A stretch of 64,000 nucleotides of DNA from Chloroflexota bacterium (GTDB taxonomy: Bacteria > Chloroflexota > Anaerolineae > Anaerolineales > Villigracilaceae). The notes under the pieces were generated by a model, which had not been told where the DNA came from, made no database searches, and saw nothing but the letters and a program-made list of their open reading frames with translations. This document shows, in pieces, positions 44,145 through 52,718 of this stretch; positions within the stretch are counted from its first letter, which is position 1, and each line of letters begins with the position of its first letter. The stretch lies in assembly GCA_016213105.1 (NCBI GenBank), contig JACRBN010000021.1, positions 1 through 64,000 on the forward strand, written 5' to 3'. The position numbers were made by a program, and so were the translations under genes.

Positions 44145-45404
44145 CTACCTTTCTGGTGAGCTTTGTTTCTCTGGCATCGGCCAACGTAACGCAATTTCAG
44201 TTCCATGACCAGGCTTGCTTCTGATCGATAAATGCACCTGCGCATTCAAAGCCCGCTCTTGCATGATTCCCAGGCCCAGGTGCTCACCAATCACACGTTT
44301 GGGATCGAAGCCGCGGCCGTTATCGCGGATCGACAACGAAACAGATTCGGAAAAGTTTATTTGGCCGAGCGCGATTTTTTTGGACTTTCGCCCAGTGGCT
44401 GGCAGGTTTGATTTGATCTCGATTTCGACAGTGTCGGCTCCGGAATGTTTGGCTACGTTATTTAAAGCCTCTTGCGCAATTCTATAAAAGGCAAACTTTA
44501 CTTCGGTCGGTAAGATCGCATCCCCTTCAACAAGGACTTTTATCTGCGCACGAACGCGTCCGGAGACACCTTCAGCCAGTTGTCTGAGCAGGTCCGCCAG
44601 TCCGACCTCCCCCAAACCGATCGGACGCAGTTCGAACAACAACGTGCGCATCTCCGCCAGGGCGCCACGGGTAAGCTTTCGCAAATCTTCCAGCGCGCCA
44701 ACAGCCTCCGGTGGGTTTCGTTCCCAGATGGTGGGCAGAACATCTGCGATCAAACTGGCAGAAAAAATCGTTTGTGTGACCGAATCGTGCAGTTCACGGG
44801 CCAGGCGGTTGCGTTCCGCCGCCACGGCGTCTTGTTGCGCCTGCTCCCGTAAACGCGCATTTTCGATGGCCAGCGCGGTTTGATCGCAGAAGGATACGGC
44901 CAGGTCTATGTCACCCTGGGTAAATACGCGTGGATTGGCATAATAAAGATTTAGCGTTCCGACAATATCTTGTTTAACAATCAATGGAACCGAGAGTTCG
45001 GACTGGAACTGTTTGGACAAAATATTAAGGAGCACCATCATCTCCGGGTCGACCGGCTGCGATAACGCTCCCAACGCTTGTTCAATATTGGTGATTGCGA
45101 CCGGTTTCCCCTGATTCACAGCCTGCCCGGTGGCCCCCTGCCCCAAAGTAACCGTGGAATGATCCAGATATTCCTTGCTTAGACCATGAGAAGACTGTAT
45201 CTTGAGCAGATCTGTTTCGGGCTGCAGGCGATAAACAGCAACTGCGTCGGCCTCCAGCAGACGGCAGGCATACATCGTGATGTAATCCAGGATGGCATCC
45301 AGCGGTTTGTTGGAATTCAATACCGCAAGGATACCGCGCAGTCCTTCGGCTATATCCCGACGATGTTCGCGTTCTTGAATCTGCTCATCTACTATTTCTG
45401 GCAT
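44145..45404 (-). CDS. GAF-domain histidine kinase, soluble
   Basis: This 419-residue kinase has an N-terminal GAF domain (about 25-185, SVPLIVKQDIVGTLNLYYANP), a HisKA_3 motif with ERNRLARELHDSVTQTIFSA (phospho-His about 207) and an HATPase (ALNNVAKHSG, IRDNGRGFDP, GLGIMQERA). It has no membrane helix and so senses a cytoplasmic signal. It shares an operon with the regulator downstream and the two unknown paralogs, which may supply or modify the signal. A GAF ligand cannot be assigned. Confidence 0.92.
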   Translation of the reverse strand: MPEIVDEQIQEREHRRDIAEGLRGILAVLNSNKPLDAILDYITMYACRLLEADAVAVYRLQPETDLLKIQSSHGLSKEYLDHSTVTLGQGATGQAVNQGKPVAITNIEQALGALSQPVDPEMMVLLNILSKQFQSELSVPLIVKQDIVGTLNLYYANPRVFTQGDIDLAVSFCDQTALAIENARLREQAQQDAVAAERNRLARELHDSVTQTIFSASLIADVLPTIWERNPPEAVGALEDLRKLTRGALAEMRTLLFELRPIGLGEVGLADLLRQLAEGVSGRVRAQIKVLVEGDAILPTEVKFAFYRIAQEALNNVAKHSGADTVEIEIKSNLPATGRKSKKIALGQINFSESVSLSIRDNGRGFDPKRVIGEHLGLGIMQERALNAQVHLSIRSKPGHGTEIALRWPMPEKQSSPER

Positions 45405-45530
45405 CTTGGAAGACCTATTTATTGAAGTCTGCCAAATTTTACTCTACAAACCGGCACCGGGCATTCTGCAATACATCCACCCATGGTCGGACAGTCCAGA
45501 CTCGATGCCACCTTATGTTTTTCAAACAAG

Positions 45531-46769
45531 TCAGGAACCCGTCAGGTCGGTGATTTTCAAGTAAATCATGGTTTGATTCAGCAATTGATAGGCCACTTCG
45601 CCAAACGTGGTGGGGCCTGTAATATCTCCCACCTTTTTGCCTTCCAGCCCTGAATACTGGTAATTCAGAATGCAATTACAAGAGAAAACCACCTGTTGAC
45701 CTATAAATGGCGGCACTTGTGAGGTGAATTGCCCTACATAATCCTTGACTGGCTTGGCGTGTTTGTATGCCATGCCTGCGAAAACGGGAGCATAGAGATG
45801 TACTTCCTTTTTCAGCTTGTCAACACTTTGAAAACTGACATTGATCATCGCGCCCAGGTAATCAGCCACCAGGGGGAGTTTGGTATCCAGATTCTTTCCA
45901 ATAATATAGTCTGCAAAATTGGTTTTGACCCCATTCACTTCGACTTCACGGGCAGTAAAACCAGTTTCAGGGAAAATGATTGTATCCCCGCCGCCTTGTT
46001 CAAAGATATTAACAATCCCAAGTTCGGCAATATGCGTATCCGGCAATTTCATGTGACATACCACCGCACCATTTTCCAATATTTTATTAAGCCCGCCAAC
46101 GATTACTTTGGGTTTGAGTTTTCCCACATCGTTCAAATGAACACCGGAAATCCAACCTATGAGCGGACGGGAGGCAAAATCCTTGTATCTTGGCGCATTT
46201 AATGCAAATTCCATATGAGTGGCAGAGGATGCCGGCATAATGATGATACTGAAACCTTTATTGGGAATGTCCGAGTAAACATTTCCAATCGTGGTTTCAT
46301 CATAAGTTTCGACCGAGTCAATCTCGATATAGTCGGGCAACTCGGTCACATAGAGCTTGTCCCGGGTGGATAACCCACCGTCCTCGGTCATAAAATATGG
46401 GATGGTCCCGCCAATCCAGGCTCCCCGCGGAACCCGTTTGAGAATCTCCTCATCCCCGGCCAGCAGCAATCTTTTCCCGCGGGAAAGCTTCTCCCGTACC
46501 TCTGCCAATTCATTCATACAACCACTCAGGATATCCTCTTTGAAAATTTGCCTCAGATCTCTTTGAACAGAGGGCAGGTCCGCATTTCTGGCGAACACGT
46601 TGCGCAAATCAATGACGCCTCTTTGGATTGTCTCCGCCGAGGAATTCCACCGAATTTGGGAGGACAGGTATCCCAAATAGAACTTTACACCCAGGAATTC
46701 GAATGGGGGTTGGGTTTTACCGGTGACAATATCGCGCCAGGCGGGATGTGAGACGGGCGGGATTTCCAT
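45531..46769 (-). CDS. Unknown-family protein, copy 2 of a paralogous pair
   Basis: This 412-residue protein aligns end to end with the product of 42188-43435 (for example WIGGTIPYFMTEDGG, GFSIIIMPASS, PLIGWISGVHLND, FSCNCILNYQYSGLEGKKVG, GPTTFGEVAYQLLNQT). Conserved Cys pair CNC and many Gly and Tyr positions suggest the same fold in both. It is the first gene of the cassette, followed by kinase, regulator and paralog 1. It has no signal peptide or membrane helix. Paralogs on both sides of a two-component pair suggest two related sensors or a hetero-oligomer. Confidence 0.75.
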   Translation of the reverse strand: MEIPPVSHPAWRDIVTGKTQPPFEFLGVKFYLGYLSSQIRWNSSAETIQRGVIDLRNVFARNADLPSVQRDLRQIFKEDILSGCMNELAEVREKLSRGKRLLLAGDEEILKRVPRGAWIGGTIPYFMTEDGGLSTRDKLYVTELPDYIEIDSVETYDETTIGNVYSDIPNKGFSIIIMPASSATHMEFALNAPRYKDFASRPLIGWISGVHLNDVGKLKPKVIVGGLNKILENGAVVCHMKLPDTHIAELGIVNIFEQGGGDTIIFPETGFTAREVEVNGVKTNFADYIIGKNLDTKLPLVADYLGAMINVSFQSVDKLKKEVHLYAPVFAGMAYKHAKPVKDYVGQFTSQVPPFIGQQVVFSCNCILNYQYSGLEGKKVGDITGPTTFGEVAYQLLNQTMIYLKITDLTGS

Positions 46770-46818
46770 GGGTGTTGTCCTCTAGCTAGACAAGGATTGA
46801 ATGATTGCAAACAGGATG

Positions 46819-46933
46819 AGTATATTCAAAAAATACTCGACTACCGATGTAAAAGTATATCAAAACGCCCGACGGAGTGTTCATACTTAAGGTTGATCTT
46901 CATTTCAATTGGCCGATGAAGACCATACTTAAG
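46819..46933 (-). promoter_or_regulatory. Putative control region of the paralog/kinase operon
   Basis: On the minus strand CCTTAAGTATG occurs twice with 42-base periodicity (starting at about 46934 and 46892), then ATACTTT at 46858-46852, and TATACT boxes at 46859-46854 and 46824-46819. The half-sites resemble those of promoters A-C, but order and spacing differ, so this may be a diverged or different type of site. Confidence 0.45.
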
Positions 46934-46966
46934 GATAGTTTGCCGTCTAGACAAGCCAGAATGCAG

Positions 46967-47575
46967 TTACCCATTGTCCTTGAGCAGGCGTTGATAATCT
47001 TCGGGGGTATCGATGTCAAAAAGAATCCGCTCATCCTGCCAGGCCAGCGGCGTCGGGGGATATTGACCGAAAATACTGCGGGCACCGGCATCGCCCTGTA
47101 ACGCGCACAATGCCTCGAAAATCGAGCCATCAAACAAAACCGGATTACTCCGCTTTCCGCCAACAAAAGGGGCCAGGATGGTTGGGCGATCCCGAATATA
47201 AGTTTGCCGCAATGCTTGAATCAGTTCAACCGAAACATAAGGTTGATCGCCAAGCAAAAATATGGCTGCCGAGGTTTGTTCGAGCAGCGCACGGATGCCT
47301 GTCCCGACCGATGTGCTTTGCCCGTTCTCCCAGGCTGGATTATGAATGACCTCCACAGGCAGATCCGTCAGAGCCGCTTGAATCTCAAGCATCCGGGCAC
47401 CCGCCACGACAATGACCGAATCCAACCCGGCTGCCAGTGCGGTATGGGCAGCGTGATAGATTAAGGCCCTGCCCTTCCAGGGAAGTAATAATTTGGGCTG
47501 GCCCATGCGCGAAGCAGCCCCAGCCGCAAGGATGATGCCAGCCACGGAGAGGTTGGTATTTTGTCGATTATCCAT
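46967..47575 (-). CDS. MocA-like molybdenum cofactor nucleotidyltransferase
   Basis: This 202-residue enzyme has the NTP transferase pattern AGIILAAGAASRMGQPKLLLPW at the N-terminus, followed by VIVVAGA and LLGDQPYVS, which fit MocA/MobA-like proteins that attach CMP or GMP to molybdopterin. MocA makes the cytidylated cofactor that xanthine dehydrogenase-family enzymes use, and such an enzyme lies downstream at 54863. It may also correspond to the DVU1551 NTP transferase of the Desulfovibrio cluster. It faces the PadR gene across the promoter B region. Confidence 0.82.
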   Translation of the reverse strand: MDNRQNTNLSVAGIILAAGAASRMGQPKLLLPWKGRALIYHAAHTALAAGLDSVIVVAGARMLEIQAALTDLPVEVIHNPAWENGQSTSVGTGIRALLEQTSAAIFLLGDQPYVSVELIQALRQTYIRDRPTILAPFVGGKRSNPVLFDGSIFEALCALQGDAGARSIFGQYPPTPLAWQDERILFDIDTPEDYQRLLKDNG

Positions 47576-47671
47576 TCGAAATAGCTCCCGATTTAATATA
47601 CCAGACAGGCTGCTTCAAACAGGTTGATTGCCACTCCCGACACTTTATCAAACCTGCTCCTATCCGCCTAT

Positions 47672-47758
47672 CTGGCCGAAAGTATAGTTTTTCATTGTGG
47701 GTTCGGAATAAAAACCATCCTTTCGGGCAGACCATTACGAGCTGGTCGATTCTATACT
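47672..47758 (+). promoter_or_regulatory. Conserved activator-type promoter B (PadR-molybdate operon)
   Basis: CTGGCCGAAAGTATAG (AAAGTAT at 47679-47685), 31 bases, ATCCTTT (47717-47723) within ACCATCCTTTCGGGCA, 29 bases, TATACT (47753-47758). A further CTGGTCGA at 47742-47749 lies just before the -10 box. The PadR ATG is at 47799, about 35 bases past the expected start site. Confidence 0.85.
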
Positions 47759-47798
47759 CTAACCGCCTATTCATAATTTGAGTATCCAGAGTGTAGAT

Positions 47799-48392
47799 AT
47801 GACTCGCTCGCAAGCTCCATTTTCACTGGAATATATCCTTCTTGGCTTTCTATTTCAGGCCCCAATTCATGGGTATGACCTTTATAAAAAGATCACCCAA
47901 CTGGAAGCCATTTCGCTGGTTTGGCATATCAAGCAAAACCAGCTCTATGCCCTTCTGGATAAATTGAAAGGGAATGGATTATTGACCTCAACCATGATGC
48001 CCGGCGCGTCGTACCTGATGCGCAAGGAGTATCAAATTACTTCGGCGGGCAGACGTATCTTCCTGGATTGGGCCACCAGCCCAGTCAGACATGGCCGCGA
48101 GATGCGCCAGGAGTTCCTGGCAAAATTATATTTTGCGCAGCAATCAGGACTTTTGGTCAGCCTGGAATTGATCGAAGAACAAAGAGCGGTCTGTACAGAA
48201 TGGCTGGCCAGCTTCCAGGCCAGTTTATCAAAGCTGACGGAAGAACAGTATTTTGAAAAGATCCTGTTCTCGTATCGCCTCTCCCAAACCCAAGCCACGC
48301 TCGCCTGGCTGGATGACAGTCGCATCGAAATTCAAACTGCCCATACCCGTCTTCAAAGGATAGACCCCAAGACGCTATTGTTTGAAACCTGA
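47799..48392 (+). CDS. PadR family regulator, copy 1
   Basis: This 197-residue PadR-type regulator has a winged helix in its first 90 residues (LEYILLGFLFQAPIHGYDLY, LVWHIKQNQLYALLDKL) and a helical C-terminal dimerisation region. It is paralogous to the product at 53840-54385. ATG 47799 is chosen over an in-frame TTG at 47778 because the predicted transcription start leaves only a short leader. It precedes the molybdate importer genes and probably belongs to the same transcript. PadR proteins usually repress on ligand loss, but the ligand here is unknown. Confidence 0.85.
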   Translation: MTRSQAPFSLEYILLGFLFQAPIHGYDLYKKITQLEAISLVWHIKQNQLYALLDKLKGNGLLTSTMMPGASYLMRKEYQITSAGRRIFLDWATSPVRHGREMRQEFLAKLYFAQQSGLLVSLELIEEQRAVCTEWLASFQASLSKLTEEQYFEKILFSYRLSQTQATLAWLDDSRIEIQTAHTRLQRIDPKTLLFET

Positions 48393-48530
48393 GTAGATAC
48401 TTTGTAACCCTCTTTACTTGACCTATTTAATCTTGTAGAAAAAGACGCTGACTGATAAACTCGCTCAGTGAGTACTCTCTAAGTGAGTAAACGCGAACAT
48501 CACATTTTTTTGCAAGAAGGAGAATCTGCT

Positions 48531-50393
48531 ATGCGTTCCAAAGTCCTATCGATATTGATGTTGATCGTTCTGCTGGCAAGCGCAGCTTGCACCCATGTTC
48601 CAACCACGGCTCCTGCCGCGGCTTCCACTGAAACACCCGTCCCACCCACCGCAACCACGGAACCGCGCACCCTGACAGTTCTGGCCGCCGCGTCCCTGAC
48701 CGAATCATTCACCGAATTGGGGAAAATGTTCGAAGCCCAAAATCCCGGCGTGACGGTGACTTTTAGTTTTGCCGGTTCGCAGCAGTTGGCCGAGCAAATC
48801 GATCAGGGCATCCCTGCCGACGTCTTCGCCAGCGCCAGCAAAAAGTACATGGATGCTGCCGTTGCCTCGAAGCGGGTGATTAAGTATGATGCCAAGACCT
48901 TCGTCACCAATCGCCTGGTGGTCATTTTCCCCAAGGATAACCCGGCCGATTTACAGGAGTTGAAAGACCTGGCCAAAGCGGGCCTCAAACTTGACCTGGC
49001 CGACCAATCTGTCCCCGTCGGACAATATTCGCTGGATTTCCTGGACAAGGCCAGTCAAGACCCGGGTTTCGACCCAAGTTTCAAGGACAGCGTGCTCAAA
49101 AATGTGATTTCCTACGAAACCGATGTCAAAGCCGTGGTGGCCAAAGTTTCCCTCGGCGAAGTCGATGCCGGGATCGTCTATGTCACCGACTTCAATTCGG
49201 CGGCTGACAAACTCGGCAAGCTGGACATCCCCGACGCGCTCAACACCGTCGCCACCTACCCGATCGCCGCGATTTCCGACAGTCAAAATGCCGACCTGGC
49301 CAAGTCCTTTGTGAATCTGGTGCTTTCGCCGGAAGGGCAGCAGGTTATGGCCACGTACGGATTCATCCCGGCGGTGACGGGTTCTGCCTCCAGTGACGGC
49401 TTCATGGTCACCGATGCTCTTGGGCGCGCTGTGCGTTTCGAAAAAGCGCCCGAGAAAATCGTTCTGGCAGGCAAGGCCCTGTTTATGGTTGCGGATGCCA
49501 TCTACCTGTTCCCCGAGGCTGGGAAGCGCATCGTAGCGTTGGGATCAACCACGCAGGGCAGCGGCAACTTCATCCCGATGATCGACCCGACGTTCGACGC
49601 CAAAATCACCCTGGACGGCAGCGCCGGCCCCGAGCAGATCGCCGCAACCCAGCCCGATTGCGTCATCATGAAAAGCAGCAACGCAAACAGCCTGGGCAAG
49701 CCTCTCGAAGCCCTCAACATCCCGGTCGTTTACCTGGATTTTGAAACCCCTGAACAGTACCAGCGCGACCTAAAGACCCTTGGTCAACTCTTCCAGAACC
49801 CGGAGCAGGCCGCCAAACTGGCCGCTTATTATCAGGGTAAGGCGGATGCGATTGCCAAGACCACTTCCACCCTGACCGATGACCAGAAGCCAAACACCCT
49901 GCTGCTCTATTATTCCGAAAAGGATGGCGCGGTGGCCTTCAATGTCCCGCCGATGAGCTGGATGCAGACCCAGCAAATCCAGATGGCTGGCGGCCACCCC
50001 GTTTGGGAAGACGCCAATCCCGGCAACGGCTGGACGAAGGTCAACTTCGAGCAGATTGCGGCCTGGAACCCGGATGTCATCTTCGTGGTGGCTTATTCCA
50101 GTCCAATCAACGAGGTCGTCGCCAAACTGAAGGCGGATCCTCAATGGCAGGGCCTGAAAGCCATGAAAGATAACAAAGTGTATGGCTTTGCAACCGATGT
50201 CTACAGTTGGGATCAGCCCGACACACGCTGGACATTGGGCCTGGCCTGGGTTGCCAGCAAACTGCACCCTGACCTTTTCCCCGCGTTGGACATTACCCGG
50301 GAAGCCCAGGCGTTCTACCTGGAGCTGTATGGCATGGATGAAGCCGCCTTCCAACAGAATATCCTGCCCACCTTCAAAGGAGACCTGCCCTGA
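48531..50393 (+). CDS. Dual-domain lipoprotein: ModA fused to a BtuF/MolA-like domain
   Basis: This 620-residue lipoprotein has a lipobox ending at C20 (LLASAAC), a Thr/Pro linker and two binding domains. Residues about 45-275 are ModA-like: LTVLAAASLTESF, then GSQQLAEQIDQGIPADVFAS, the form that holds molybdate or tungstate. Residues about 290-620 are a Peripla_BP_2 domain: VTDALGRAVRFEKAPEKIV and QIAATQPDCVIM, the class used by MolA, BtuF and FepB. The permease and ATPase that follow are of the FecCD/MolBC class. Molybdate binding by ModA is the usual case; having both folds in one chain is uncommon to my knowledge. AAGGAG precedes ATG 48531. Confidence 0.87.
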   Translation: MRSKVLSILMLIVLLASAACTHVPTTAPAAASTETPVPPTATTEPRTLTVLAAASLTESFTELGKMFEAQNPGVTVTFSFAGSQQLAEQIDQGIPADVFASASKKYMDAAVASKRVIKYDAKTFVTNRLVVIFPKDNPADLQELKDLAKAGLKLDLADQSVPVGQYSLDFLDKASQDPGFDPSFKDSVLKNVISYETDVKAVVAKVSLGEVDAGIVYVTDFNSAADKLGKLDIPDALNTVATYPIAAISDSQNADLAKSFVNLVLSPEGQQVMATYGFIPAVTGSASSDGFMVTDALGRAVRFEKAPEKIVLAGKALFMVADAIYLFPEAGKRIVALGSTTQGSGNFIPMIDPTFDAKITLDGSAGPEQIAATQPDCVIMKSSNANSLGKPLEALNIPVVYLDFETPEQYQRDLKTLGQLFQNPEQAAKLAAYYQGKADAIAKTTSTLTDDQKPNTLLLYYSEKDGAVAFNVPPMSWMQTQQIQMAGGHPVWEDANPGNGWTKVNFEQIAAWNPDVIFVVAYSSPINEVVAKLKADPQWQGLKAMKDNKVYGFATDVYSWDQPDTRWTLGLAWVASKLHPDLFPALDITREAQAFYLELYGMDEAAFQQNILPTFKGDLP

Positions 50394-50416
50394 ACCGTAC
50401 TGAAGCCCTCCCCGTT

Positions 50417-51424
50417 GTGAAGGCTTCGACCCGCACGGTCAGCCGCAGACAGGCCCTGATGTGGCTGACCGTGCTCCTGGTCGTGGTCTTTGGAATTTCG
50501 GTCTTCCTGGGCCGCTATCCCACGCCTGGGTTCATGTCCCTGGAGCGCCTGACCACCGACGAGATGGCCCGCTCCCTGGTGTTCAACCTGCGCCTGCCGC
50601 GCCTGTTGACCGCCGTCCTCTTGGGTATGTCGCTGGCGGCTGCCGGGGCCGTCTTCCAGATGATTTTCGGTAATCCGCTGGTCGAGCCGGGTTTCCTGGG
50701 CGTCTCCCAGGGCGCCTCCTTTGGCGCGGCTTTCAGCATCATCTTCCTTTCCACTTCGGCCTGGGCGGTGCAGGTTTCGGCGGCCTTGTTCGCCTTCCTC
50801 GGGCTGGGACTCTCCTATCTGCTGGCGCGGCGGGTGCGTTATGGCGGCTGGGTGCTGCGCCTGGTTTTGGCTGGGATTGCCGTCTCCGCCCTGTTCTCGT
50901 CGGGTGTGGGTGTGCTGAAATATATTGCCGACCCGCTCAGCCAGTTGCCCGAAATCACGTTCTGGCTGTTGGGCAGCCTGACGAGCCTGACCTGGCCGCA
51001 GTTTTGGGCCATCCTGCCAGCCGTGGTCGTTGGTCTGCTTGTGGCTTTCCAGATGCGCTGGCGCATTAACCTGCTCTCGTTGAATGATGAAACCGCCTTT
51101 TCCCTTGGCGCAGCCCCCGGGCGGGAACGCACGCTGTTACTGGTCGCGGCGGTGATTGCCACATCGGCGGTCATCTCGGTGGCTGGGATGGTCAGCTGGG
51201 TCGGACTGATCATTCCGCACATCGCCCGTCGTTTGTTCGGGGCGGACGCCCGCTATGTGTTGCCCGCCTCGATGTTGATCGGCGCCATCTTTGCGGTGCT
51301 TTGCGATGACCTGGCGCGGGCGCTGTTCCCCGGCGAGATCCCGCTCGGGATTCTGACCTCCCTGATCGGCGCGGCCATTTTCATGGTCTTGATGATGCGC
51401 CCCCAGGCGGCGGTGGAACGATGA
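50417..51424 (+). CDS. FecCD/MolB-type ABC permease
   Basis: This 335-residue permease has about ten helices and typical FecCD segments (LRLPRLLTAVLLGMSLAAAGAVFQ, GFLGVSQGASFGAA, SWVGLIIPHIARRL with the coupling-helix region, and LPAS). Such permeases import siderophores, B12 and, in MolB, molybdate. The start is uncertain: GTG 50417 gives MKASTRTVSRR but has no binding site, whereas CTG 50390 lies seven bases after AGGAG and overlaps the preceding stop as CTGA. The gene overlaps the ATPase gene by four bases. Confidence 0.88.
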   Translation: MKASTRTVSRRQALMWLTVLLVVVFGISVFLGRYPTPGFMSLERLTTDEMARSLVFNLRLPRLLTAVLLGMSLAAAGAVFQMIFGNPLVEPGFLGVSQGASFGAAFSIIFLSTSAWAVQVSAALFAFLGLGLSYLLARRVRYGGWVLRLVLAGIAVSALFSSGVGVLKYIADPLSQLPEITFWLLGSLTSLTWPQFWAILPAVVVGLLVAFQMRWRINLLSLNDETAFSLGAAPGRERTLLLVAAVIATSAVISVAGMVSWVGLIIPHIARRLFGADARYVLPASMLIGAIFAVLCDDLARALFPGEIPLGILTSLIGAAIFMVLMMRPQAAVER

Positions 51425-52200
51425 GCGCCACTCCGCTTTTGCAGTTCGAGCAACTCCGCTTTGGGTATCCGCAAACGGCGCGTCCGGTGCTGCAAGATTT
51501 CCACCTTGAGATCGCCCCCGGCACAGTGACGGCCATTTTAGGTCCCAACGGCGCAGGCAAAACCACGCTGTTGCACCTGGCCCTGGGCTGGCTGCAGCCC
51601 CAAGCCGGGCTGATCCGACTGGAGCGTCAGCCCGTCGCCAGTTACAGTCGTCGCGCCCTGGGACAATGGCTCGGGCTGGTGCCGCAGAGCGAGCATATCG
51701 CCTTCGAGTATTCACTCCTGGAATTTGTCCTGCTGGGCCGCGCGCCGTATTTGCCATCCCTGGCCATGCCGGAAAAGGCGGATTACGAAATCGCCCAAAG
51801 CGCCCTGGAACAGGTGGGGTTGGCCGCGTTGCAGCACCGCTCCATCTTGAGTTTGAGCGGCGGCGAACGTCAATTGGTGCTGATCGCGCGCGCCCTGGCG
51901 CAGCAGCCGCGCCTGCTCTTATTGGATGAACCCACTTCGCACCTCGACCTGGGCAACAAGGGCCGCCTGGTACACTTGTTGCGCGAATTACAGGGGCGCG
52001 GGGTCACCATCCTGTTCACCACCCACGAGCCGGAGGTGGCTGCGGCGTTGGCGACACATCTGGTGCTGATGCAAAAAGGCCAGGTGCTTAAAACCGGGTT
52101 GCTGGCCGAGGTCTTTACCGCCCATGATTTGACCCGCTTGTATCAATTACCCGTTTCCGTGGTGGATCTGGACGGGCGTAAGGTGGCCTTGTGGACTTGA
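51421..52200 (+). CDS. MolC/FecE-type ABC ATPase
   Basis: This 259-residue ATPase completes the importer. It contains Walker A GPNGAGKT, LGLVPQSEH (Q-loop), SLSGGERQLVLIARALAQ (signature), LLLLDEPTSHLDLGNK (Walker B and D-loop) and the switch His in LFTTHEPE. ATG 51421 overlaps the permease stop (ATGA). With the permease and the dual-domain lipoprotein it should form one importer for molybdate or a related oxyanion or chelate. Confidence 0.9.
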   Translation: MSATPLLQFEQLRFGYPQTARPVLQDFHLEIAPGTVTAILGPNGAGKTTLLHLALGWLQPQAGLIRLERQPVASYSRRALGQWLGLVPQSEHIAFEYSLLEFVLLGRAPYLPSLAMPEKADYEIAQSALEQVGLAALQHRSILSLSGGERQLVLIARALAQQPRLLLLDEPTSHLDLGNKGRLVHLLRELQGRGVTILFTTHEPEVAAALATHLVLMQKGQVLKTGLLAEVFTAHDLTRLYQLPVSVVDLDGRKVALWT

Positions 52201-52715
52201 GCGATTTGCCCACCATAAGTGAAAATGGCTGGATCGTGGTTGTGAGCGGTTGGCGCGACGTGGGCAAGACGAGTTACTGCCAACGGGCAGTCGACATCTA
52301 CCGCGCCGACGGGCGAACGGTCCACGGCCTGCTCTCCCCGGGCCGCTTTGAGCAACAGAAAAAGACCGGCTTTTTCGCCCAGGATTTGCGCAGCCGGGAA
52401 ACCCGCCTGGCTGCCAGCGCCATTCCCGGTGAGCTTGACGGAATCCAGTTGGGGCCGTGGACGTTCGATGCGCAGGTCTTTGCCTGGGGCAACCGCTGTT
52501 TACAGCAAGCCGATGGCGCGGACGTATTGGTCATCGACGAACTCGGCCCGCTGGAGTTCAACCGCCAAATCGGCTGGATGGCGGGTTTTGATCTTCTCCG
52601 CCGAAAAAACTACCGGCTGGCGCTCGTCGTTATCCGCCCGGAATGTCTCGAAACCTTTTCTGAGATGGGCTTCGTTTTTCAAACCAAAGAAATCAACCTG
52701 ACAGAAAGTGAATGA
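52191..52715 (+). CDS. THEP1-like nucleoside triphosphatase
   Basis: This 174-residue P-loop protein shows Walker A VVSGWRDVGKTSYC and Walker B VLVIDELGPLEF, the pattern of NTPase_1/THEP1 proteins. It starts at GTG 52191 (MDLSDLPT) with AAGGTGG upstream and overlaps the ATPase gene. Within a molybdate importer operon it could play a MobB-like or insertion role for the cofactor, but the sequence only supports NTP hydrolysis. Confidence 0.78.
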   Translation: MDLSDLPTISENGWIVVVSGWRDVGKTSYCQRAVDIYRADGRTVHGLLSPGRFEQQKKTGFFAQDLRSRETRLAASAIPGELDGIQLGPWTFDAQVFAWGNRCLQQADGADVLVIDELGPLEFNRQIGWMAGFDLLRRKNYRLALVVIRPECLETFSEMGFVFQTKEINLTESE

Positions 52716-52718
52716 CTC

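Noticed and set aside
48355-48403. Fourth copy of the conserved promoter element before the dual-domain lipoprotein gene
   Set aside because: AAAGGAT and ATACTTT are present, but the span is 49 instead of 45 bases and no TATACT box follows at the right distance.
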